DNA of 64,000 nt, from positions 307,204-371,203 of the forward strand of contig NZ_VYIX01000003.1 of assembly GCF_009755885.1 (NCBI RefSeq). Reading direction: 5' to 3'. Positions within the stretch are counted from its first letter, which is position 1. Every line of letters begins with the position of its first letter. This DNA comes from Brachyspira sp. SAP_772 (GTDB lineage: Bacteria; Spirochaetota; Brachyspiria; Brachyspirales; Brachyspiraceae). Positions 1 to 8,427 of the stretch are shown piece after piece. The position numbers and the translations under genes are program-made. A model generated the notes under the pieces. It had not been told where the DNA came from, searched no databases, and saw only the letters and a list, made by a program, of their open reading frames with translations.

Positions 1-1314
1 CAACTCACCAAACAAGGTTAAAGCCAAAGACTGAGGTATTGGTGTTGCAGTCATTAATAGATAATCAACATTATTTCCTTTTGACAATAATTTATTTCTC
101 TGATTAACTCCAAATCTCTGCTGTTCATCTACTATAGCATAAGAAAGATTTTTAAATATAACCTCATCATATAATATAGAGTGAGTTCCTACTAATATAT
201 GAGTTTTACCTTCTCTAAGTCTTTTTAATGTATATGCTCTTTCATTTTGACTGATAGAAGAAGTAAGTATATCAATTTTAATAACATCTTCTAAGTTAGC
301 ATTTTTTATTATTTTTTTAAAAGTATAATAATGCTGCAGTGCTAATATCTCTGTGGGGGCTAAGAAAGCTGTTTGAAAATTAGATTCTGTTGGTATTAAT
401 GCTGTTAGAAATGCAACAATAGTTTTTCCTGCCCCAACATCTCCCTGAAGAAGCCTAAATAATTGCCTATTAGAAAACATATCTTTTTTTATCTCTTCTA
501 TAGCGTTATTTTGGTCGTCTGTGAGGCTAAATCCTAAACTTAGTTTTACTCTCTCTAACAAATTACTGCTATTATACCTTTTTTCTTTTATAAGTATATT
601 TGGTCTTCTCTCGCTTAAATGTATATACTGAAAAGTTAAAAACTCTTCAAACACTAAACTCTCTCTCGCCTCATCTAATGCCTCAAAAGATGTAGGAAAA
701 TGCATCTCCATTATAGAGCTTACAAAACTTTTTAATCTGTACTTTTTTTTGATAACCTTTGGTATATCATATTGCATATTCTTTTCAAATTTTTCTAATT
801 CGCTAACAATTAAAGTTCTTAATTTTTTTTGAGAAAGCCCTTCTGTAAGCGGATATATAGGCACTATTTTTCCGTAAGATAAAGAATTGGAAGAAGGCTT
901 TTCAAACTCCACAAACCTGCATTGCACCTTTCCTCTCATATTGCGAATAAACTTTCCTGTGAGAAATAATTTAGCTCCCTTAGTTGCACCAGCAGGAATG
1001 CGTCCTCCATATATAGGAACTTCGCATAATGTGATGCCGTCTGTTACTATAATTAAAGGCTTCTTTCTAAACTGAAAAGTAAAACTCCCCACATCTATAA
1101 CTTCAACATACACCACGCAGTTTTTATCTGAACTTTTTAATGCTTCATTTATCTTTAATGTATTTCTTCTATCTTCATAAGTCCTTGGAAAAAATGTTAT
1201 TAAATCATAAAGTGTGAATATATTTTTTTTAGCAAGTGTTTCTGCGTATTTTGGTCCTACGCCTTTTACATATTTTATATCTGTAGTAAAAATCTCTTTA
1301 TTGTAGTCTTTCAT
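1..1314 (-). CDS. recG: ATP-dependent DNA helicase RecG (5' part, truncated by window edge)
   Basis: The first 438 codons of a gene running off the left edge, read from the ATG at 1314. RecG is a monomeric DNA translocase that remodels stalled forks and branches Holliday junctions. Visible parts are an N-terminal wedge/OB region, Walker A LQGDVGAGKT near residue 290, and a motif II region reading VDEQQRFGV near residue 392, where many RecG proteins have DEQHRFGV. The helicase motifs after motif III are missing because of the window edge. It is transcribed away from rpsF, with about 175 bases between the two starts. Identification is secure from the RecG-specific motif block. Confidence 0.93.
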   Translation of the reverse strand, partial: MKDYNKEIFTTDIKYVKGVGPKYAETLAKKNIFTLYDLITFFPRTYEDRRNTLKINEALKSSDKNCVVYVEVIDVGSFTFQFRKKPLIIVTDGITLCEVPIYGGRIPAGATKGAKLFLTGKFIRNMRGKVQCRFVEFEKPSSNSLSYGKIVPIYPLTEGLSQKKLRTLIVSELEKFEKNMQYDIPKVIKKKYRLKSFVSSIMEMHFPTSFEALDEARESLVFEEFLTFQYIHLSERRPNILIKEKRYNSSNLLERVKLSLGFSLTDDQNNAIEEIKKDMFSNRQLFRLLQGDVGAGKTIVAFLTALIPTESNFQTAFLAPTEILALQHYYTFKKIIKNANLEDVIKIDILTSSISQNERAYTLKRLREGKTHILVGTHSILYDEVIFKNLSYAIVDEQQRFGVNQRNKLLSKGNNVDYLLMTATPIPQSLALTLFGEL

Positions 1315-1388
1315 ATAACAACCATTTTATACTAATATATATTATTTCAGCATAAAATTCTATAATAAAATTTATATAAGAAAATTCA

Positions 1389-1416
1389 TTGACTTTTTAG
1401 CAAAAAAATATATAAT
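1389..1416 (+). promoter_or_regulatory. sigma70-type promoter for rpsF-ssb-rpsR
   Basis: TTGACT at 1389-1394 and TATAAT at 1411-1416 are separated by 16 bases and lie about 70 bases upstream of the rpsF start. No other good -35/-10 pair is seen in the recG-rpsF gap. Confidence 0.75.
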
Positions 1417-1488
1417 CGCTAGAATAAAAATAATATTAAATACTTCGCTTCATGAAAATATGAAGCCTTGTCCAAGGAGTTTACAAAA

Positions 1489-1821
1489 ATGAGAGAATAT
1501 GAAATTCTTTTCGTTACAGAGATAAATGACTCTGTACATCAAAAAGCAAAAGAACATGTCAAATCAATTCTTCAAAACTACAACTGTGAAATATTTAATG
1601 AATCAGATTATGGCATTCACAGACTAAGCTACCCTATTCGTAAAGTAAATGAGGGTAAATTCTATTTCTATCATTTCAAATGTGATGGTAAAAGCTTACA
1701 AACAATTGAAAAAGAATTAAGATATGAGCTTAGTATATTAAGATTTATAATAGTTCGTTTAGATGAAATTATGCAAAAAAAAGAAACTAAAAAAGAAGAA
1801 GCTAATAGTCAAGAAGCATAA
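1489..1821 (+). CDS. rpsF: 30S ribosomal protein S6
   Basis: Binds the 16S rRNA platform together with S18. The 110-residue product has the S6 ferredoxin-like pattern: REYEILFVTEI at the N terminus, then GIHRLSYPIRKVNEGKFYFYHF, then the helix ELRYELSILRFIIVRLDE, with a Lys/Glu-rich tail. The start chosen is the ATG at 1489 because AAGGAG lies about 10 bases upstream. A longer reading from TTG at 1468 would put the ribosome-binding site inside the gene. First gene of the conserved rpsF-ssb-rpsR cluster; ssb follows after 31 bases. Confidence 0.95.
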   Translation: MREYEILFVTEINDSVHQKAKEHVKSILQNYNCEIFNESDYGIHRLSYPIRKVNEGKFYFYHFKCDGKSLQTIEKELRYELSILRFIIVRLDEIMQKKETKKEEANSQEA

Positions 1822-1852
1822 TTAATCATTAATCTAAGAGGCTTAAATTATT

Positions 1853-2287
1853 ATGTCAGATGTAAATAACGTAACTTTAATAGGCAGACTTACTGCTGAT
1901 CCAATGCTTAAATATTTGCCAAGCGGTAGTGCTGTGGTAGAGTTTTCTATAGCAAATAATTATTATGTAAGCACTAAAAATGCTAATGAGGTTAACTATT
2001 TTGACGTAGTTGCTTTTGGTAAGACAGCAGAAACTATAAGCAAATATTTAACTAAAGGTAAACAAATAGCTATTAATGGATCTTTAAGACAGGATAGATG
2101 GCAAGATAAAGATACAAATACTACAAAATCAAGAATTAGAATCATAGTTAATAGTATGCAAATGCTAGGTGCTAATAGTCAATCAATGGATACTACTTAC
2201 ACTCCTTCTCCTTCTGTTGGAGTCGGCGGTATGTCTGATGGTATTGATATAGGTAGTTTTTCTGACGATGATGATGTACCATTTTAA
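1853..2287 (+). CDS. ssb: single-stranded DNA-binding protein
   Basis: Coats single-stranded DNA in replication, recombination and repair. The 144 residues comprise an OB fold over about 1-108 (NNVTLIGRLTADP, FDVVAFGKTAETISKYLTKGKQIAINGSL), a short low-complexity linker, and the acidic tail DDDDVPF that recruits partner proteins. Length is slightly below the E. coli protein because the linker is short. It sits between rpsF and rpsR, as in many bacteria, with gaps of 31 and 24 bases, so it is probably co-transcribed with them. Confidence 0.96.
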   Translation: MSDVNNVTLIGRLTADPMLKYLPSGSAVVEFSIANNYYVSTKNANEVNYFDVVAFGKTAETISKYLTKGKQIAINGSLRQDRWQDKDTNTTKSRIRIIVNSMQMLGANSQSMDTTYTPSPSVGVGGMSDGIDIGSFSDDDDVPF

Positions 2288-2311
2288 TTAAATATTTGAG
2301 GAGATAAAATA

Positions 2312-2653
2312 ATGGAATTAGAAAACACAGAAAATATAGAAAATACTTCTACTAATGAAGAAGAAAATAAAGCTAAAGCTGATAAAAAACAACATTTTAA
2401 TAAAGAAGCTAATGAAAAAGATGTAGCTAGCAGAAAAAAATTCTTTAAGAAAAAAATATGTTATTTCTGCAAAAACAATATTGATGTATTAGATTATAAA
2501 GATATAAAATTATTAAAGAAATACGTTAAAGAAAGCGGAAAAATTATACCTAAACGCTTAAACGGAACTTGCTCTAAACATCAAAGATTAGTTACTAAAG
2601 CTATAAAGAGAGCTAGAAATATTGCTCTTCTTCCTTATGAAACTAAATATTAA
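2312..2653 (+). CDS. rpsR: 30S ribosomal protein S18 with N-terminal extension
   Basis: The C-terminal 70 residues are typical S18: KKICYFCKNN, DYKDIKLLKKYVKESGKIIPKRLNGTCSKHQRLVTKAIKRARNIALLPY. It binds 16S rRNA next to S6. At 113 residues it is longer than the usual 75-90, because the first 40 or so residues form a charged Glu/Asn/Lys-rich extension of unknown role. GAGGAG lies 8-13 bases before the ATG. Last ribosomal gene of this small operon, followed by a terminator. Confidence 0.94.
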   Translation: MELENTENIENTSTNEEENKAKADKKQHFNKEANEKDVASRKKFFKKKICYFCKNNIDVLDYKDIKLLKKYVKESGKIIPKRLNGTCSKHQRLVTKAIKRARNIALLPYETKY

Positions 2654-2694
2654 TAATTAGTTTTATAAATTTGATAAACTAGTTGATAATAATA

Positions 2695-2731
2695 ACAGTC
2701 ATTATATTTTATATATGATGGCTGTTTTTTT
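2695..2731 (+). terminator. intrinsic terminator after rpsR
   Basis: An imperfect stem begins with ACAG at 2695 and closes with CTGT at 2725, with AT-rich inner pairing and a run of seven Ts after it. It lies about 40 bases past the rpsR stop. Confidence 0.7.
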
Positions 2732-2773
2732 ATTATAAATAAAATTAGTAAATTAATAAATTAGGATACATAA

Positions 2774-3361
2774 ATGAAAAATATTTTTATTATATCGTTT
2801 ACTGCACTATTACTGTTATTATCTTGCAATAAAAACTCTAACAAAAACATAGAATTAATAAATTGGGAAACTAATTATAATAGAGCATTAGAAAAAGCTG
2901 CAAAAGAAAATAAAGCTATAATGATAGATTTTTATACTGATTGGTGCACAATTTGTAAGATAATGGAGACAAATGTTTATTTAGATAAAAATGTTGCCTC
3001 TAATATTAACTATAACTTTGTGCCTTTAAAAATTAATGCTGAATATAATGATGAAAATATAAAATTTCTCACAAATAAATATAATATTAGTGCCTTTCCT
3101 ACTACAGTACTCATAAATACAAATGGTTTTATTATAAAAAAGATATTAGGCTATATTGATACAAATGATTTACTTGAAGAGATAACAAATATAGAAATAA
3201 AAAGAGAAAATATTAATAGAGAGTTTGCAAATAATAATCCTAGTATAGAGAAATTAAAAATATATATAGACTCAGAGTATTATAAAGAAGCAGCAGAGAT
3301 GTATGATGTACTTATAAAAGAAAACAAAATAGAAAAAAAGAAGACATACCAACATATTTAG
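2774..3361 (+). CDS. thioredoxin-fold lipoprotein, zero-frame product of a split gene
   Basis: The N terminus has a lipoprotein signal (MKNIFIISFTALLLLLSC, Cys18), so the product is probably membrane-anchored and periplasmic. Residues 30-140 form a thioredoxin-like domain with the redox motif WCTIC (Cys58, Cys61) and a cis-Pro region SAFPTT, most like the DsbD C-terminal or thioredoxin_7 type. The reading frame stops at 3361, but a well-conserved open frame continues in the -1 frame from 3340 to 3612. One extra A in the A7 run at 3333-3339, or a -1 ribosomal slip there, would give one protein of about 279 residues. Its substrate is unknown. Confidence 0.8.
   Translation: MKNIFIISFTALLLLLSCNKNSNKNIELINWETNYNRALEKAAKENKAIMIDFYTDWCTICKIMETNVYLDKNVASNINYNFVPLKINAEYNDENIKFLTNKYNISAFPTTVLINTNGFIIKKILGYIDTNDLLEEITNIEIKRENINREFANNNPSIEKLKIYIDSEYYKEAAEMYDVLIKENKIEKKKTYQHI
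3334..3340 (+). promoter_or_regulatory. A-AAA-AAG slippery heptamer in -1 frameshift phase
   Basis: Zero-frame codons are GAA AAA AAG, so the heptamer A AAA AAG is exactly in the X XXY YYZ phase known from the dnaX -1 frameshift. A -1 slip continues as GAA GAC ATA CCA into the long open frame ending at 3612. I see no strong stem downstream and no clear upstream Shine-Dalgarno stimulator, so a sequencing error, transcriptional slippage or a true mutation are also possible. Confidence 0.5.
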
Positions 3362-3612
3362 TAGATATAGGAACATTATTATTTTATAATGAACAGTTTG
3401 ACGAAGGCATTAATTATTTCAATGAAGTATTAAACAATTATAGTAATTCTCAAAAAGTATATGAAGCCATATATTTTAGCGGCATTTATAAAATAATTAA
3501 TGGAGATAGAGAAGAAGGAATAAACTACCTAAAGAGCTTTACCAACAGTATAACAAATAATGAGTTAAAAAATCAATATATAGAAGCTATTGAATATTAT
3601 GGAGAAGAATAA
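3340..3612 (+). CDS. C-terminal TPR-like part of the split thioredoxin lipoprotein (-1 frame)
   Basis: From 3340 the -1 frame encodes 90 residues (EDIPTYLVDIGTLLFYNEQF, then DEGINYFNEVLNNY, then REEGINYLKSF) that look like two tetratricopeptide-type helix pairs. It has no start codon or ribosome-binding site of its own and directly continues the helical end of the upstream frame (EYYKEAAEMYDVLIKENK). Treat it as the missing C terminus of the gene starting at 2774, joined by frameshifting or broken by a one-base deletion. Confidence 0.6.
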   Translation, partial: EDIPTYLVDIGTLLFYNEQFDEGINYFNEVLNNYSNSQKVYEAIYFSGIYKIINGDREEGINYLKSFTNSITNNELKNQYIEAIEYYGEE

Positions 3613-3973
3613 AGAAGTAAGGTTATAGTATAAAATTTTATATTTTTAAAATTTTAATGTTTTCAGGGCTTTGCCCTTTCGAAGCGTGCCCGTAGGGTAG
3701 CATTCCAGTTCTTTTGCCGATAGGCACCTACTCGGTATTGGTATAAAAGAAGCAAAAGAACTGCATTTATTAGCTTAAAACACAAGTATTATTTCATACT
3801 TAATACATATTCCTAAGATATTAGCTATAGTATATGCGTTTTCGCGAAGCGTGCCCGAATGGCAAAAACTTTTTGACGAAGTCCGCACAGCGAGAGCACA
3901 AAAAAGTTGATAATACTTTTAGGCAAATATAAAAATTGATAAAGTATAGTTACTTAAATACAAATTTAATTAT
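3613..3973. repeat. intergenic gap holding modular hairpin repeats
   Basis: No gene is seen in this 361-base gap between convergent genes. It is markedly more GC-rich than its surroundings in patches. One module includes GGGCTTTGCCC (3667-3677) and an inverted repeat AGTTCTTTTGC (3708-3718) / GCAAAAGAACT (3752-3762). A second module at about 3840-3910 has CGCGAAGCGTGCCCGAA and an AACTTTTT...AAAAAAGTT stem. Related modules occur near 25.2, 35.7-36.0 and 51.3 kb. Confidence 0.7.
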
Positions 3974-4717
3974 TTACTTTATTAAATTTGTATTATTATA
4001 ATTTATAGTAGTGAATGAATGAAGTCTTCCATCATTTCCGCTATAAACATTCAAATTAAGAGGGTCTATTTCCCATACTCTATCAACTACAAAGTTATAG
4101 TAATAAGGGCCTTGTTCTGCTCTTAAAGTTATAGTCCATAAATTGTTAGAATAAGTCATAGGATATCTTAAGCTGTCAAAACCTAATTTATCTGATGTAA
4201 ACATCACCTCTAATGCAGTATCATTGCTGTAGAAAAATGTTACTGTGCCGTCTGCATTATATATAGGATTTCGTTCATAAAAACCAATATCTTCAGCTAA
4301 TACAAAATAACTAACCTCTTGATTGTTGTTGTCATATTCTACGTTTGGATTTATAGGGTCATTAATCCACACACCATTAACTCTATATCTATATGAATAT
4401 TCTCCAGCCTTTAGAGGAGTTTGCCACAAATAATAAAATATACCATAAGAGTTTTTTATAAGAGGTATGCTATCTTCCCAATTATTAAAATCTCCAGAAA
4501 CTTCCACAGAATCATAATTTTCTGCAAAAGTAAATAATATACCGTCATCTACAACTCTAGGAGGTGTCACTTCTTGTATATTATAATATTTTAGTATCTC
4601 AGCATTTTGCATTCTAGCTTGATACTGTTCAATAGTCTCTTGAGTTCTATCGCCGCAAGATACAGCAGATATAAAAACTATAAATATAAAAATATAAAAA
4701 CAAATCTTTTTCATCAT
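3974..4717 (-). CDS. lipoprotein with two CBM48/E-set-like domains
   Basis: The lipoprotein signal ends at FISAVSC, so the product is likely exported and lipid-anchored. After a helical stretch come two related beta-sandwich units. The first reads VEVSGDFNNW, then AGEYSYRYRVNGVWINDPINPN; the second has LEVMFTSDKLGFDSLRYP, then GPYYYNFVVDRVWEIDPLNLN. This is the pattern of the carbohydrate-binding module 48 / AMPK glycogen-binding fold, but no catalytic domain follows. The start ATG at 4717 shares one base with the fliS stop (TGATG), so it is translationally coupled to fliS. Ligand unknown; a role at the envelope or flagellar filament is only inference. Confidence 0.75.
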   Translation of the reverse strand: MMKKICFYIFIFIVFISAVSCGDRTQETIEQYQARMQNAEILKYYNIQEVTPPRVVDDGILFTFAENYDSVEVSGDFNNWEDSIPLIKNSYGIFYYLWQTPLKAGEYSYRYRVNGVWINDPINPNVEYDNNNQEVSYFVLAEDIGFYERNPIYNADGTVTFFYSNDTALEVMFTSDKLGFDSLRYPMTYSNNLWTITLRAEQGPYYYNFVVDRVWEIDPLNLNVYSGNDGRLHSFTTINYNNTNLIK

Positions 4718-5244
4718 CAACCCGTAATATTTAATTTTGATGTAACAGCTTTATCATCTTTTTTTGTAAAGTTTTTATCATAACTTTTATTATTATTAGA
4801 AGTAGAATTATTTTGAGTAGTCTGATTATTCTCTTCTTTTGATGTATTACTTATAGTATTGTTAGAAGATGACATTTTTTGCTCAACACTCTCCCAAGCA
4901 CCTTTTAACTCTTGAAGATATTTTATAACTTCTAATATAGGCGGCTTAGTTTTAGATATATTTGCTTCTGTTAATCTTTGATTCATATAAGTATATATAG
5001 AAGCAAGTCTTTCAGCTATTTCTTTAGCATCATAGTTTAGAGAAGAGAGAAGTTCATATATAATCTCTTGAGCTTTCATTATATTATTATGAGCCTCTTC
5101 TGTGCCATGTTTTTTGTCCATAGCATTACAAGCATTCTCAAGAAACTTAATAGCACCGTCATAGAGCATAATAATCAGTCTATTTTGAGATGCTGTACTT
5201 ACATCGATTTTTTTATATTTTTCGTAACCTTTATTAGTAGACAA
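4717..5244 (-). CDS. fliS: flagellar export chaperone FliS
   Basis: FliS binds flagellin C termini in the cytoplasm and prevents early assembly. Residues 1-125 match the family: YKKIDVSTASQNRLIIMLYDGAIKFLENA, then the helix bundle to YLQELKGAWESVEQKM. The product of 175 residues carries an extra Asn/Ser/Lys-rich tail of about 45 residues. The start is TTG at 5244, preceded by a strong GGGGGGA; no in-frame ATG fits. The downstream lipoprotein overlaps by one base. A CCGATAA element upstream could be a flagellar sigma28 -10 box. Confidence 0.9.
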   Translation of the reverse strand: MSTNKGYEKYKKIDVSTASQNRLIIMLYDGAIKFLENACNAMDKKHGTEEAHNNIMKAQEIIYELLSSLNYDAKEIAERLASIYTYMNQRLTEANISKTKPPILEVIKYLQELKGAWESVEQKMSSSNNTISNTSKEENNQTTQNNSTSNNNKSYDKNFTKKDDKAVTSKLNITG

Positions 5245-5282
5245 TTAAATCCCCCCATAAATTAATATTTATTATAAAATTA

Positions 5283-5290
5283 TTATCGGA
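5283..5290 (-). promoter_or_regulatory. possible sigma28 (FliA) -10 element upstream of fliS
   Basis: On the minus strand TCCGATAA lies about 39 bases before the fliS start and matches the GCCGATAA -10 of FliA promoters at seven of eight positions. The expected TAAA-type -35 element is not convincing at the right spacing, so this is tentative. Confidence 0.35.
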
Positions 5291-5457
5291 AAATAGAAAA
5301 AAGCATAAAATATTTTTTACTATTTTTTATAAAAGATGCATACATATACTATATTATACCGAAACAAGCATAATTTGTCAAAAATGAGATTTAATTTTTA
5401 TGATATTTTTACATAAGTTGTTTTTTATATTAAATTAATAAAACTATTAAAAATAAT

Positions 5458-6927
5458 TTAATAGCTAAAAGATTGTAATTTATATATTGTTAAACCCATG
5501 TCCCCTGAAACTCTAAAAGAATATTTATCTGGATAATACCTAGTAGTAAATACCATCTCTCCGTTATTTATAAATATCTCTATAGCTGAAGTATCTATTA
5601 ATATTCTTATATTTTCTAACTTTTCTAAATAGGCACTTCTTTTGCCTCTGCCGCCTCCGATTTGTTTTCCTGTATCGCCTACAAACTCTAATATAAATTT
5701 ATTTTCTTTATATTTAATAGAAACACCTTCAGAAATTAATAGTTCAAAATTATTAGAACATTTTATACTGTCAATTAAAACTTCATAAGAGTTAACATCA
5801 TAAATTAAATTATCAGATAATGAAGAATAAGAACATTTATTTTCAAATATTTTTTTCTCTCTCAATTTTTCTAAACTTCTATGAGGTTTTTGATATAGTT
5901 TGCCATTTTTGAAACTTAATTCTCTTGCAACAGTTAAGCAATGCTGCCAGCCATAATGAACTGTTAAGTTTTTATGAGTCTCTTCAGTGTCAGGAACACC
6001 CATCCATCCTATAATAACTCTATTTCCATTTTCATCTAAAAAAGTCTGCGGAGCATAAAAGTCAAACCCTCTATCTAATACAGTAAAGCTTGTTGCTTCA
6101 ACATACTCTTTATTTTTGTAATCATCATTAATTAAAAAATATCCAGAGAGATAGATATTTTCGTAAACACTATCGATTTGATTTACACCCTGCGGACAAG
6201 TAATTAAAATATTTTGCCCATCTAAATTAAACAAATCAGGACACTCCCACATATAACCAAATCTCTCTTTAGTGCTAATAGTGCTTATATGTTTCCAATT
6301 TCTTTTATCTTTTGAAGAAAATACTAACACCTCTCCAATATCATTATCCCTATCAGCTCCATATTTTCTTGCCCCTTGAACCATATAATAAGAATCCCCC
6401 TCTCTCCACACTTTAGGGTCTCTTATATGATTGGTAATACCTTTAGGATAATCTTTCATCTCCATTAAGCATTCTTTTTCAGAGAAATTAATACCATCAT
6501 TTGAAACAATAAGCATAGTATTAGCCTCTCTTCCGCTTTCAATATAATCATGCTTCCCTAAAAGTTTTACATTGCCTGTATAATATATATATATCTTATC
6601 ATCTTCTATAAAAGCAGAGCCAGAATATACTCCATGACAATCATATTTTTGGTCTGGATATAATGAAACTCCAATATATTTATAATTGATTAAGTCTTTA
6701 GTTGTATAATGACCCCAAAACTTTAATCCGCCATTAGCACTAAAAGGGGAATATTGAAAAAATATATGATACTCCCCCTTAAAGTAGGATAAAGCATTAG
6801 GGTCATTAAGCCAACCTACAGGAGGCATTAAATGAAAATTTAATCTCCATTTTTTATTTTCTTTATTAATATATTCTATTTCTTTTTGTTTTATTGCCTC
6901 TTCAAATACTTTAGCAACCAAGTTCAT
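5458..6927 (-). CDS. scrB: sucrose-6-phosphate hydrolase (GH32)
   Basis: Cleaves sucrose-6-phosphate to glucose-6-phosphate and fructose in the cytoplasm. The 489 residues hold the GH32 five-blade propeller with nucleophile motif WLNDPNA (residues 39-45, Asp42), the RDP motif in HIRDPKVW, the acid/base motif MWECPDL, and a C-terminal beta-sandwich ending in ISAIEIFINNGE-type sequence. No signal peptide, so the substrate must enter phosphorylated, which fits the PTS gene 38 bases upstream. Transcribed after scrA in one operon controlled from the 8.4 kb intergenic region. Confidence 0.92.
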   Translation of the reverse strand: MNLVAKVFEEAIKQKEIEYINKENKKWRLNFHLMPPVGWLNDPNALSYFKGEYHIFFQYSPFSANGGLKFWGHYTTKDLINYKYIGVSLYPDQKYDCHGVYSGSAFIEDDKIYIYYTGNVKLLGKHDYIESGREANTMLIVSNDGINFSEKECLMEMKDYPKGITNHIRDPKVWREGDSYYMVQGARKYGADRDNDIGEVLVFSSKDKRNWKHISTISTKERFGYMWECPDLFNLDGQNILITCPQGVNQIDSVYENIYLSGYFLINDDYKNKEYVEATSFTVLDRGFDFYAPQTFLDENGNRVIIGWMGVPDTEETHKNLTVHYGWQHCLTVARELSFKNGKLYQKPHRSLEKLREKKIFENKCSYSSLSDNLIYDVNSYEVLIDSIKCSNNFELLISEGVSIKYKENKFILEFVGDTGKQIGGGRGKRSAYLEKLENIRILIDTSAIEIFINNGEMVFTTRYYPDKYSFRVSGDMGLTIYKLQSFSY

Positions 6928-6965
6928 TTAATTATCCTTAATATATTTACGCCTATTATATATTT

Positions 6966-8387
6966 TTACTCTTCATCTTCTTGCATATACTCATCAGGCA
7001 CACCAAAGAACCAAGTAATAGTGAAAGATAAAATAACAGTAATTAAAGCAACAGCAATATAACCTATTAATTGTTTACTATCATAAATATAAAGCAATAC
7101 CCCCGGTATACCAGTAACACCATTAGCAGTAGCCTGTAAGTTTAATAATCTAGCAATTAAACCTGTTATACCAGCAGCAATAGCACCGCAAACCATAGGC
7201 TTTATTCCATATCTTATATTGATACCAAATATAGCAGGCTCTGTTATACCAAGCCAAGCTGATAATGTAGCTCCATAACCCATAGCTTTTACAGTTTTTC
7301 TTCTAGTTTTTAATGTAACAGCCAAACAAGCAGCACCAGCAGCTAAATTAGCAACAGATAAAAGAGGATTGATTGGGTTTAGAGTGGTAGCAGCAAGAAA
7401 AGATATCTCTATTAAATTCATTATATGATGAACACCAGTAACAACTATAAATATTATTCCAAAACCTATTATAAATCCGCCAATTCCAAAAGGTAATGAT
7501 AAAGAGAAATTAATAGCTACTAATATCCACTGTTCAACTATATGGAAAATTGGTCCAATTACAGCTAAAGATAATATAAGCATTATAAGCAAAGTTAAAA
7601 AAGGAGTAGCTAGTATATCTATTATATTAGGTATAATTTTTCTTAAATTTAATTCCACTTTAGAGCCTATAATACCAGCGATTAGAGCAGGAAGTATGCT
7701 TCCTTGATAACCCACTATAGGTATAAAATTAAAAAGCATAATAGGTTTCACACCGCTGTCAGGGTTAGCAACCAAATATGCATTAGGCAAAGCAGGAGAA
7801 ACAAGCATTAATCCAAGTAATATACCCAATATAGGAGAGCCGCCAAATACTCTGAATGTTGACCAACATACCAAAGCAGGCAAAAATGCAAATGTTGTTT
7901 CTGTAAGAACACTCATAAATGTCATAACAGAAACGGGTATGTCTGCAACTTGTAAATTAAACATTCCTAAAAAACTGTCATTAATTAAAGCACCTTTAAG
8001 ACCCAAAAATAAACCTGTTGCAATCATAGCAGGCATTATAGGTACAAACACATCAGCAAATATACGAATAAACTTTCTAAAGCTGTTTTTTTCTGTAGAT
8101 TTCTTTGTTTCTTCTGTATTTTGTTTTGCTGCTCCCTCAACTCCTAAATTAACAACCTCAGCATAAACCTTATTTACAACACCAGTACCCAATATTATCT
8201 GATACTGCCCAGAATTAAAAAACACTCCCTTAACCCCATCTATCTTTTGTATATCTGAGTCTTTGATAGTCTCTCTGTTTTTTACTACTAATCTTAATCT
8301 AGTAGCACAGAAAGTAGCAGAGATAATATTATCTTTGTCTACTACTTTAATAATTTCTTCAGCGGTTTTTTTGTAATTGATAGCCAT
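6966..8387 (-). CDS. scrA: sucrose-type PTS transporter, EIIBC
   Basis: Phosphoenolpyruvate-dependent uptake and 6-phosphorylation of sucrose. Residues 1-90 are the EIIB domain with phospho-accepting Cys27 in TFCATRLRLVV; residues from about 105 form the multi-spanning EIIC domain of the glucose/sucrose class (VPIMPAMIATGLFLGLKGAL, GITEPAIFGINIRYGIKP). No EIIA domain is fused and none lies nearby, so an EIIA-Glc-type protein from elsewhere is probably needed. Sucrose specificity is inferred from the neighbouring scrB and regulator; trehalose or another disaccharide cannot be wholly excluded. Confidence 0.9.
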   Translation of the reverse strand: MAINYKKTAEEIIKVVDKDNIISATFCATRLRLVVKNRETIKDSDIQKIDGVKGVFFNSGQYQIILGTGVVNKVYAEVVNLGVEGAAKQNTEETKKSTEKNSFRKFIRIFADVFVPIMPAMIATGLFLGLKGALINDSFLGMFNLQVADIPVSVMTFMSVLTETTFAFLPALVCWSTFRVFGGSPILGILLGLMLVSPALPNAYLVANPDSGVKPIMLFNFIPIVGYQGSILPALIAGIIGSKVELNLRKIIPNIIDILATPFLTLLIMLILSLAVIGPIFHIVEQWILVAINFSLSLPFGIGGFIIGFGIIFIVVTGVHHIMNLIEISFLAATTLNPINPLLSVANLAAGAACLAVTLKTRRKTVKAMGYGATLSAWLGITEPAIFGINIRYGIKPMVCGAIAAGITGLIARLLNLQATANGVTGIPGVLLYIYDSKQLIGYIAVALITVILSFTITWFFGVPDEYMQEDEE

Positions 8388-8409
8388 AATAAAATCCTAT
8401 TAATATTTG

Positions 8410-8423
8410 TGTAATCGGTTACA
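8410..8423. promoter_or_regulatory. LacI/GalR-type operator in the scrA promoter
   Basis: TGTAATCGGTTACA has perfect 5-base arms TGTAA/TTACA around a near-palindromic CG centre, the form bound by LacI/GalR repressors. It lies just downstream of the scrA -10 box and 22 bases before the scrA start, so the regulator encoded at 8559 would block initiation here. Confidence 0.8.
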
Positions 8424-8427
8424 TATT

